A stretch of DNA of 64,000 bases from Gadus chalcogrammus. Its lineage: Eukaryota; Chordata; Actinopteri; Gadiformes; Gadidae. The translations under genes were made by a program, and so were the position numbers. The DNA lies in contig NC_079423.1 of the NCBI RefSeq assembly GCF_026213295.1, positions 17,680,514-17,744,513 on the forward strand, in the 5' to 3' direction. Below the pieces are notes generated by a model. That model saw only the letters and a list, made by a program, of their open reading frames with translations. It made no database searches and was not told the origin of the DNA. Positions 42,601 through 54,600 of the stretch are shown piece after piece; position 1 is the stretch's first letter, and each line of letters begins with the position of its first letter.

Positions 42601-45600
42601 AACCCCTCCCACCGACCGTACGCTAGTTGGCTTCAGTCACACCGCCAGTTAGAGTGGACGGATCACTTACATTTATTTTTAATTCTGAATATCCTTCCAA
42701 CTGGAAGTGGCTCCATCTAACACATGGCTGTGTACTGCCATCTCAGACGGGCTCCGTCTAACGCGTTGCTCTGCATCATGGGCTCCGTCTAACGCGTTGC
42801 CCTGCATCACGGGCTCCGTCTAACGCGTTGCTCTGCATCACGGGCTCCGTCTCACGCGTTGCCCTGTGTCCCCTTCTCCCCGGCAGGCGTCCTCCACCGT
42901 GGCCATCCCCAAGGAACACCATCGCTACGTCATCGGGAAGAGTGGGGAGAAGCTCCAGGAACTCGAGCTCCGGACCGCCACCAAGATCCAGATCCCGCGT
43001 CCCGACGACCTCAGCAACCAGATCAAGATCTCTGGCACCAAGGAGGGCTTGGAGAAGGCCAAGCACGAGATCCTGCTGATCTCCGCTGAGCAGGTAGCGC
43101 GCCCCTGCAGACTCCGTGTTCAGTTAGATGAGTTTGTTATGAAGGGCGGCTGGACAGCGCTGTGTCCAGCGGCTGGGCGTTCAATGGATTCAAAGTAAAC
43201 CAAAACTTTTAGTTTCATTTTGAATCCATTGGAGTTCATAATATCTCTTGACTAAAGCAGTGTGACGTGGTAACTGGTCCTTGCCTTTTAATGATAACTC
43301 CCTCACAGTGTGTGATGCCGTGCTAAAGGATTGCAATACATTATAGAGTTGTCTGACTGGCGAAGGAAGGAGACACTTTGTACCTCCTGCGCCCCCGGTG
43401 AGATGGCGAATACTAATTCAGATCAAAACCGGCCGCTGCAGACCTTCCTGCTTGTGTGCGACGGCGTTTGTGTCCCGGTCAGGGCGTGTGCTTGAGGGCC
43501 ACCCAAAGGTTCAGGGTTCAATCCCCTTGCCCCACCTCCTCACCCCTTCACCGACGCGTGTCTTCCCCCCCCCCCCCCCTGCAGGACAAGCGTGCGGTGG
43601 AGAGGGTGAGCATCGACAAGGTGTACCACCCCTTCATCACCGGCGCCTCCAACAAGCTGGTCCTGGAGATGATGGCGGAGACGGGCGCGCGCATCAACGT
43701 GCCGCCGCCCAGCGTCAACAAGACGGAGATCGTCATCACCGGGGAGAAGGAGCAGGTGGCCCTCGCCGTGGCCATGATCAAGAAGGTCCACGAGGAGAAG
43801 GTACGTGGCGCGGCTCGGTTAGCGTGTAGCATAACCATTCTAGGCTATGGTGTAGCGTAGTTTTAACACTGGCGTCGAATGTGGTGCACGCTGTATGTGA
43901 AACCTATTTCCGGTAGAGTTGGCCGACTCTGGTCGTTCTTTTTTTTTTTTAAACGTTTTGTCTGTGAAAGTACCTTTTTCAAGCGACGAGGTTCAAATGC
44001 AGTTCTTGCCGTCGCTGTCCCTTGCAGAAGAAGAACACCACCACCATCGCCGTGGAGGTGAAGAAGTCTCAGCACAAGTACGTGATCGGGCCCAAGGGAA
44101 ACACCCTGCAGGAGATCCTGGAGAAGACGGGCGTGTCGGTGGAGATCCCTCCGTCCGACAGCGCCCTGGAGACCGTGATCCTGCGCGGGGAGCCCGACCG
44201 CCTGGGACAGGCCCTCACGGAGGTCTACGCCAAGGTAGGGGCCCAGGGGGGTACAGGGGGAGAGGGGGGGGGGGGTGGGTCGGGGCCTCACGGCGGTCTA
44301 GACCAAGGTAGAGGACCAGGGGACCGAGGGGGCACTGGGGGGAGGTGGTGGCTCTCTGACCAGGGGGAGGGGGGCTGGTGGGTCTGGGCCCAGGTGGGTG
44401 GGGGGTGGGTGGGGTTCTGAATGTAGGGGCACTGTCTACCTTGCGACCTTCTGGGTTCTTTCAGTGGAAAAAGTAGTTACATTTGACCAGATATGTGGAA
44501 AATACTTGCTTAGGACATTTGAATTAGGTAATTACCAAAACGAGTAACCAAACACAGAAAATCAAACAGATTCTGTTCTATTTGGTCACACTGGTGACCT
44601 CATTATTTACCTTATTTGGGCGTGTGACATCGATGCGGTCCGTCTGCTTTGGCTAGTCATCCCCGTGTTCCATGGCGGCCCCGCCCAGAGGTGGGCGCCG
44701 CGCTTTGTTTATGTAAACCCACCCTCCGCCCCCCTCCTGTCCCCTCAGGCCAACAGCTACAGCGTGTCCACGGTGTCCGCTCCCTCCTGGCTCCACCGCT
44801 TCATCATCGGCAAGAAGGGGCAGAACCTGGCCAAGATCACCCAGCAGATGCCCAAGGTAGGGCTGCTCCCTTGTGGAGGAAATCAGGGTTTTAGGCAATA
44901 TTGAAATCATGAGTTTTCAAATTATTATTTTTGAGCGTGAAAACATGAAGCAATATTCAGCATTTCTCTCCAAAAAACACTGAGAACTTTCGAAATTTAA
45001 CTTTTTTTTTATTTTTTTATAAAAGAATATCAAAAATGTTGAAAATGTACACGTATGTATCCAGCTGTTCTATAATTTCTATAAAACATTTAATGAATGA
45101 AATAAATAAATTAAAATAAATATAAAAAAATTCAACTAGATTACATTAGTTTGGTGATCGTTTGACACTAAAATCGAAATCACGATCAAAATTCCATTGC
45201 TCGGCTAGCCCAAGGTCTGAGGAGCGGATCTACAGAAGAGCAGTCTGGTTCATTGATGAACCTGAGTGTTAACGAGCGGTTCTTCTTCCACCTCCTCCAG
45301 GTGCACATCGAGTTCACGGAGGGAGAGGACAGGATCACTCTCGAAGGCCCCACCAAAGACCTGCAGATGGTGCAGGTGGAGATCGAAGCCATGGTCCTTG
45401 ATCTGGTAAGAGGCGCCACTCTTGAAGCCAAGAAGTCCCCAAAGGCCTTCATGAGTTCTGTGAACCAAAAAAAATAAATAATGCATTCGTTTTATATAGC
45501 GCTTTTCTATGTACTCAAAAAAAAAATCATTGAATAAGATTTATTTATATTGTCTTGCATTCATGTTTTTTTTTTTTTTTTGAGGGACTTTCATGCATTT

Positions 45601-48600
45601 CCATTTCCTGTTTCTTGAGCAATTAGCCTAAACCCTGTCCCCGGGGATTATTAGAGGCACCTGAATCCCGACGTGCTGTGGACTTTCATTCCACTGAGTA
45701 GCAGCTCTTAACGTCGAGTGAACTTACGACCCGTCACTCTCCTCTTCTCCAGGGGAACCGTATGGATTACACCGAGATTAGCGTGGATCCCAAGTTCCAC
45801 CGACACTTGATCGGCAAAGGAGGAGCCAACAGTGAGTAGTGTTGGAGCACGGCCGGGCTGGGAGGGGACAATGCAGTCGCTTTTCATTCCTCTGTTGTAG
45901 CCGTCGTTGCTGAATAATATGAAGGAGGACTGAGGAGGTTACGCAGCTCGTTGCCGCGCTGTAATAACTGGTTTATACCTCCGAGAGGAAGCAACGAAAC
46001 ACACCGTGGTGGGCTCTGGAACCCCACAGGGCTGCCGGAGGCTTGTGTTTGACATTGAGTTCAGTCACTCTAGTCCTCCATCAGAAATCAAGGAATTGGT
46101 TTATAGACTTCACTGGTAGAGCATACGTCTCCCCATGATGTCCGCACCAAGTATGCCTGAAGAGAAACGCCACTGCGACTACTTGGCTCAAAACTATTCC
46201 TGCATCGTAAAGCTGAAGCAAAGGCTTTCATTTCGATATTTACCCTTTCATTTATATTTTTTCAACATCAGAATAAAAATAATAATGTAAAGAAGGAAAG
46301 TGTTTCAGTCAGACGGGATGTATCCGCCACTCGTAGCCGGGCGGCGCCCAAACGGCCGGTCTCCCTCCTCATCGCTGCGTTTGTCGTTGTCCAGTCAACC
46401 GCATCAAGGAGCTGCACAAGGTGACTGTCCGCATCCCCCCCGACAACGAGAAGAGCACCCTGATCCGCATCGAGGGGGACCCCCAGGGGGTTCAGGACGC
46501 CCGGAAGGAGCTGCTGGAGCTGGCGTCACGCATGGTCAGTACGGCCGGACCCTCGAGCCCCCGCTGGCCTGGTCTGAGTACGCCCATCTAGTTCACTAAG
46601 GAGGGCATAAGGTCCTTAACTCTCTGTAATGTTAGCGTTTACTTTAGCCGTGTCTAGGGCTGGGTAAGAAAATAGATTTAATCGATTTTGGATCGATGTC
46701 ATTAAAAGTTTGCAATATCGAATTCATATGGCATGATATCGATTTTATATTTTTTAGTTTTGTGACCATTATTTTTGCACTTTAATGAACAATGCCTTGA
46801 TGCAATTTGCAGTGACGGAATGTTGTAGTTCAAGTACACTTTCACTTGCAATTCCTTTCTAATTTGAAAATTGCACTTTTGAGTCTTGAGACAGTTTTGT
46901 TTACAGCTCAAGTTTAAACTGTCCAATTTACAAGGTTGCACTTAAAACCTGTAGTTTAAGATGAAGAGAAAAAATAAAGTACATTTGTATTTTGTGTCAC
47001 AGTTGAGCCATTTTCATTATTTAAGAGCAGATTGAATCGAATCGTGATTAATCGATTCAGAACCTTTATGAATCGAATTGATTTAGGAAATTAGCCACGA
47101 TACCCAGCTCTAGTCTTGACGTTAACGGTGTTAGGGGAAACCTCATGGCCATCTTGGATCAGAACCCTTGTGTTCAGAGGGCCCTGAGCGGTTCACTGAG
47201 CGGTTCACTGAGCGGTTCACTGAGCGGTTCACTGAGCGGTTCTTGTGTCTCTTGCAGGAGAACGAGCGCACCAAGGACCTGATCATTGAGCAGCGGTTCC
47301 ACAGAGCCATCATCGGCCAGAAGGGGGAGAAGATCAAAGAAGTTCGTGACAAATTCCCAGAGGTAAGATCAACCGAAAACAGTGTCCCGATAGCTTTGTG
47401 TAGGATAGTGTTGTTGTCGTTGGGACCCTCAACTCTCAGCTGACCGGTACTTGGCTCGGTCCCCAGCGTCCACAATCTACCTGCAGAGTTCTCCTACTTC
47501 ACCTGTATGTGAATTCACTGCCTCTTTGGATAAGAACACGTTTTATAAATACTGACCGTTTATTTGTATCTGCTTGGTCCCATTTTGTGACTGTCTATCC
47601 CCGTTGGCTGTAACTGTCCATCCCCTCAGGTCATCATCAACTTCCCCGACCCTGCCCAGAAGAGCAACATCGTTCAGCTGCGCGGGCCGCACACGGAGGT
47701 GGAGAAATGCTTCAAGTTCATGCAGAAGATGGCGGCTGAAATGGTACGCTCCGTTTGGAAAACGTTGTATTTCTATAAAAAATTATGCCGAGATCAAAGA
47801 CGATATGTCAACGCAAGCCATGGCCAATAAATGCTATGCAAGTACATGCTAATCAATGCTATACTGTTAGGCCATAGTCAAGCCAAGGCTATGCTAACAA
47901 CCGGAGCTAGCCAGGGCTTTGTTAAAGGGGTGCTTCGTAGAGCTGTGACTCATGTCTCCTCCCCCCTTGTGGTTCTGTCAGGTGGAGAACGGCTACACCC
48001 TCCTGGTCCCCATCTTCAAGCAGTTCCACAAGAACATCATTGGAAAGGGAGGAGCCAACATCAAGAAGGTGAGGGAACCAAAGATGGGCTCAACTTCCCC
48101 CTCCTGCATTTTACATGTTTTGAGGCTGACTAGAGCTGTTCGTCTCATCTCCTTTAGATCCGTGAGGAAACTAACACCAAAATCGACCTGCCTGCCGAGA
48201 ACAGCAACTCTGAGATGATCGTCATCACCGGCAAGAGACCCGCCTGTGAAGCCGCAAGAACCCGCATCCTGGCAATCCAGAAAGAGCTGGTGAGTGAGGA
48301 CGATGATGAGGAGGAGGGTGGTGGTGGTGGTGATCCTCTTATCCTAGCTATCCTTGTTGTGTACGGGGAATGGGTTAACCTAGTGATTGTTAGTGCTTGG
48401 AACTTGTTTCTATGAACATTCTTACTGTACCGACAGAGATATATTGTTGTTTCTCTTTCTTCTGACAAATGTGCTTGTTGTAACTTGCTTTGGGTAAAAG
48501 CGGCTGCTGAATGTTAACGTAAACGGTGATGCTGTGTTGAATAATTCAGACCTGAGAGTGGACTGACCGGCCCAACGACCGTCTCTCTCTCTCTCTAACC

Positions 48601-51600
48601 TCCCTCTCTTCCCTCGGCGTCCTCCAGGCCAACATCACGGAGCTGGAGGTGTCCATCCCCTCCAAGCTCCACAACTCCCTGATCGGCTCCAAGGGGCGCT
48701 TCGTGCGCTCCATCATGGAGGAGTGCGGAGGCGTGCACATCCACTTCCCCACCGAGGGCTCGGGCGTCGACAAGGTCACCATCCGCGGACCAGCCGAGGA
48801 GGTGGAGAAGGCCAAGCAGCAGCTGCTGGCCCTGGCCGAGGAGAAGGTGGGTGGGGCACCCGAGGGGGCGGGCTGGTGTCTCGGGCCTGGCTCCGTACTG
48901 TTGGGATAAGGGGGCACTAGACGATGACCCGTCTGTCCCCTGTTGATGACCCGTCTGTCCCCTGTTGATGATGACCCGTCTGTCCCCTGTCGATGACCCG
49001 TCTGTCCCCTGTTGATGACCCGTCTGTCCCCTGACGATGACCCGTCTGTCCCCTGTTGATGACCCGTCTGTCCCCTGTCGATGACCCGTCTGTCCCCTGA
49101 CGATGACCCGTCTGTCCCCTGTTGACGATGACCCGTCTGTCCCCTGTTGATGATGACCCGTCTGTCCCCTGACGATGACCCGTCTGTCCCCTGTTGATGA
49201 TGACCCGTCTGTCCCCTGTTGATGATGACCCGTCTGTCCCCTGTTGATGATGAACCCACCCTGTCTCCTCCCAGCAAATCAAGAGCCACACGGCGGAGCT
49301 GCGCGCCAAGCCGGAGTACCACAAGTTCCTGATCGGGAAGGGCGGCGGGAACATCCGCAAGGTGCGCGACAGCACGGGGGCGCGGATCATCTTCCCCACG
49401 GCGGAGGACCAGGAGCAGGAGCTCATCACGGTGGTGGGCACGGAGGAGGCTGTGAAGGAGGCCACCAAGGAGCTGGAGGAGCTCATCAGGAGTCTGGTCA
49501 GTGCACCACGCCTTTTAGAAGTCCTGTGTGGACTGGTAGTGTTTAACAGATGTCCCACAGATGGTGACTATCTCATATCCAATACGCTTTTCTAGAGGTT
49601 TGTGTTCCCGGCTGTACTGTTTAATCTTTTTTTTATACGTTAGTTTACTTTCTGTAAATACATTTATCTCGCATGCCGGACATAACCTTGTATATATACA
49701 ACGCTGCATCTCTCCTCCCAGATTTGTCCGGTTTCTTTGTTGTTGGCTAGATCTATGCCTTAACTTAATAAAACGTGTTAATGTGGAAATTCTGCACATA
49801 ACGACTAAACCAGAACAAGAGTGACGCGTTGTTGGGGACGGATCGGTGATGCCTCTTTAACTAAAGGCAACAAAGGATTAAAATAATGTATTTTGTACTC
49901 GAATAACCTTGAGGCGACCAGGTAAAGGCCTCGTCTGTACTCCTCTCACAACTAGTTTAAACTAGTTATGTGAGGCAGTCTGTGCTGCAGAGTGTGACCT
50001 GGTTGCCCCCCCCCCCTGCCCCCCAGGACAACGTGGTGGAGGACACCATGAGCGTGGACCCCAAGCACCACCGCTACTTCGTGGCGCGCCGCGGCCAGGT
50101 GCTGCGCGACATCGCCGACGAGTACGGCGGTGTGATGGTCAGCTTCCCCCGCACGGGCTCCCAGAGCGAGAAGGTCACGCTGAAGGGCGCCAAGGACTGC
50201 GTGGAGGCGGCCAAGAAGCGCATGCAGGAGATCATCGAGGACCTGGTGAGTGGGCGGTGGCGGCGCCGTCCAAACACGGCCCGGTTGTTACCGTAGCTCT
50301 GCCCAAGGCTTCTGACTCGCTCGTCGACGGGCGTGCAGGTCAAGGCTCTCCAGTCGCGTTGTTCCCATACCGGTATCAGAAATTCCTCCGATGCTGCCTA
50401 AAAGGCTGTATTGGGTATCGGGGAGTACGCAAGTCTATGTGCTGAGACCATCACATGGCTCATGTCACGACACGATGGCTCATTTACAACCGATGCCTAG
50501 AGCATCACAAACAGTGCGGTGTTATGCTGCATTCGTTTATTGTCGGAGGTGCAGTCGAAATGGGACCTGCGTTATCGCCGACCTTCGTGTGTTCGAGCCA
50601 CCAAGTCGGACAAACATGGATGCTCATGCAAATGTATTATTGTAAATGATCCAGTTCTAAATTAATTGTCGACGGTAAGTGAACCGACTGCACATTGTTG
50701 TCATCGCAAGAGAACCCTTCAATTAGAATTAAGTTTCCAAGTATAATTAGTAGTAACAATGCTAGATAGTGTATCGGTAGACACTCTATCGGCCGATACT
50801 CTAGTTCAGGTATCGGGAAGGAAGAAATGCTATCGGATAATCTCTACTCTGGTGACCATAGAGACGAGGTTTATGTCTCCCCTGATGAGATGCAAATACA
50901 ACAGGGGCTGTGCTTTACTCAGCCCAGACAGAACACCAGGGTGACGCTGCATAAAGCACAGCGCCGTAGTGGGAATTAAAACGCGACGTGAACGCGTTGA
51001 GACGCTCCAGGAGGTTCTGAGCGCGCTCTGCCCCGTCTCTCTCTCTCTCCCAGGACGCCCAGGTGACCATCGAGTGCGTCATCACGCAGCGGTTCCACCG
51101 CTCCATCATGGGCCCCAAGGGGTCCCGCATCCAGCAGATCACCAAAGACCACAACGTGCAGATCAAGTTCCCCGACCGCGAGGACCCCAACGGTGAGCCC
51201 CCCGCCGGGAAGGACTGTTACAACGATGAAGGACTTTCAGATGCAGGGACTAAAGAGGACGCAGACCACAGAGCAGCAATAATGTGGATGGGTACAGATA
51301 GAAATGCATTGAGCTAAGCATTCAGTAGTTCTCCGAGGTGGAGCGAGATGGTTCTAGGGAATAGAGGAAATGCCATGAACATTGTTGGACTCTAAAAAGG
51401 GGTTCCAGACGAATCCCAGCACGGAAGGGGTTAGGGTCCTAATGTTGAGCTGAACTCTAAAACGTGTAAATAGACATTATCCGTTGTGTCTGCTGTTTAT
51501 GAATGTAAGTAATCATCGGATCTTCTTGCATAGGTGATGCAGAATGTACTTCAGAATAGAATATGGTAATATTAGGTTTTCAGGTTGATCTTCTAGTCGT

Positions 51601-54600
51601 GTTACATTGACATTGAGGGCATTTATCACACTCCGAAGCGATTTACAATAAGTACATTTGTCAGAAGAATGAGAAACAACAATATATCGCTGTCGGTACA
51701 GTAAGGATGTTCATAGAACCAAGTGCCAAGCACTAACAATCTCTAGGTTAACCCATTCCCCGTGCACAACAGAGACAGCTAGGATAAGACGCTACACAAT
51801 GCTAAGTACTATTTTAAGTGCCAGTACGTGTGACGGACGATGAGTGCGTACATGAAGTGGTCGTGACTCCCCCGCGGTCCTCGGCTCCTCCTCCCCAGCT
51901 CCTCCTCCTCCCGCTCCTGCTCCTCCTGCCGAGGCGGTGATCCAGGAGAACGGGGAGGTGCCCGACGGCGAGGTGAAGGTGGAGCCGCCCGTCGTGGACC
52001 CGGCCGCGCCCAAGAAGTGTGACGTCATCGTGATCTCCGGCCGCAAGGAGCGCTGCGAGGCCGCCGTGGAGGCGCTGAAGGTGAGAGGTCACCCGCTGTC
52101 GTCTGATTGGTTGGGAGGAAGGGGGGCTAGGGACAACCTCCCAAACCCAACCCCAGGGGTTGGGTTTGGGAGGTCGAAGGGATTCCCGGTTTGTTGTGAC
52201 GTTGTGAAGAACCAGTACACAAAAGATGTCATTGTCTACTAGTAGTTTAACTTTCATGTGTGCAATGTTGTGTCCAGATAACAATGAAGAGGAATGTTTA
52301 AATCTAGCTGCAAGGTAAACCCGATAGTCCCTTAAATCCTACCTTTTCTTAATGTGCCTCTGGTGATCACCGTGGCACTGCTTTTAAAAGTGACTCATTC
52401 GCGTTTATCTGCAGTCCTAAATCAAACTGCCTACCCACCTTCACCTCAATTTACACAATGCGGTTTGTACCGTAGGACCCCTCATTATCAGGTTGCCATG
52501 GAGATTCATAGCGTGGGAGGTTTTGTGCGTCTGGTATAACGTGTAACTCTATCTCGTGTGTCGCAGGCCTTGGTCCCGGTCACCACCGAGGTAGAAGTGC
52601 CTTTCGACCTCCACCGCTACATCATCGGGCAGAAGGGGAGCGGGATCCGCAAGATGATGGACGAGTTCGAGGTTTGTACTCATTCTATCTCAAGACCCCC
52701 ACAAGCCACCCATAATGAAGACCCATCTGGAGTCCTCATGCAGCACGCCCACGTCTGAAGCCCTGTGATGACGTTGTCTGCGTTGCTTTCTCCCGCCAGG
52801 TCAACATTCAAGTGCCTTCTCCGGAGTTGCAGTGTGACATAATCTCCATCACGGGCCTGGCCAATCACCTGGACCGAGCCCGCGAGGGACTGCTGGAGCG
52901 TGTCAAGGAGCTGCAGCTGGAGCAGGAGGACAGGGTGAGTGCAGGCGCCCCCTGCTGGCGGGGAGTGGTAATGACAGTGAGCTTTGTAGTCTGCCTCGCC
53001 TCTCTCTAATAACTTAAAATTCAATCAAATGGAGCTTTTGTTTCCATGATAAGACTAGTCAACTTGACCAGTGTCTAATTGTTTTCCTGGCTTAGTCCTG
53101 AGGACTTATGGTCTTTTGATATTGAGCTTGAGTTTATTATTTGTGTGTGTGTTGTGTGTTTAGGCTCTCAGGAGCTTCAAGCTGACCATCACTGTGGATC
53201 CAAAGTATCACCCCAAGATCATCGGCCGCAAGGGAGCCGTGATCACCACCATCCGAACTGAGCACGACGTCAACATCCAGTTCCCCGAGAAGAACGACGA
53301 GAACCTGGTACAGCAACCTGCTTTAGCCTTAGCTTAGCATAGCTTTGTTTATGTAGAACACTTTACCTGGTACAGCAACCTGCTTTAGCCTTAGCTTAGC
53401 ATAGCTTGGTTTATATAGAACAAGAACCTGCTATAGGCTTAACTTGGCTTAGCTTCTTTAATGTAGAACAATAACCTGGTAAAGCACTGCTATACCCTCT
53501 GTATAGGCTAGGGTTGAGCATTTTATTATTTGAACAGGGCGTAGCTTAAAGTACGTAAAGCATTGGGCGTCATTTAACTTTATTCCTATAGCATGGAGCA
53601 TAACTAGGCTTACTTTCTAAAGAATGGAAATTGATGTGGCTTTATTTCTAGAGAATATCATTTACATTTTTTTAGCCCAAGCTTTTCGATATGAATGTTT
53701 CCAATATGATATAAAATGTGTGTATAGATAGGTAGATCATATTCAAAGGCCCATAACATATCAAGTTTATGCATACACATATTTACAATGCTTGTGTTTC
53801 TGGAGTGCGCCTGACGTCTTCTGCAGAGGTCGTGACCCGTGTGTGTGTGTGTGTGTGTTATCTGTTCAGGACCAGATCAGCATCATGGGCTATGAGCCCA
53901 ACGCCATTGCGGCGCGTGACGCGATCAAGGCCCTGGTGGACGAGCTGGAGGAGTTGATCTCAGAGGAGATAACGCTGGACAGCCGCGTCCACGCACGCAT
54001 CATCGGGGGCCGCGGGAAGGGCATCCGCAAGATCATGGAAGAGTTCAAGGTGAGCGGGGCGGGACGGAGAGTAGGGCTGGGCAGAGCTGAGGGTGAAGGG
54101 GGGGAGGCTGAGGGACATTTTCTAGAGCCTTCCGACTTGCATCATTTGGGCGGCATGTGGCTAAGGAGCTGGAGTGGTAACCGGAAGGTTGCTAGTTCGA
54201 TCCCCGGCTCCTCCTAGCCGAGTGTCGTGGCGTCCCTGAACAAGACGCCTCACCCTGACTGCTCCTGACGAGCCGGCTGTCGGCCTGCGTGGCTGACTCC
54301 GCCGTCGGTGTGTGAATGTGTGCAGGAATGGGTGAATGCTAGGCAATATTGTGAAGTGCTTTGAGTGGCCACTGGTTAGGAAAGCGCGGTATGAATGCAG
54401 TCCGTTTACCAACTGCTGTGTTCCCCAGGTGGACCTGAAGTTCCCCCAGAGCGGGTCCCCCGACCCCAACCTGGTGACGGTGACGGGGCGCCCGGAGCTG
54501 GTGGACGAGGCCATCGACCACCTGCTGAACCTGGAGGAGGAATACGTACGTCCCGCCTCTCTCCCGTCTCCTCAGAGCACCCGGCTCTGGGGCGCCTCAC

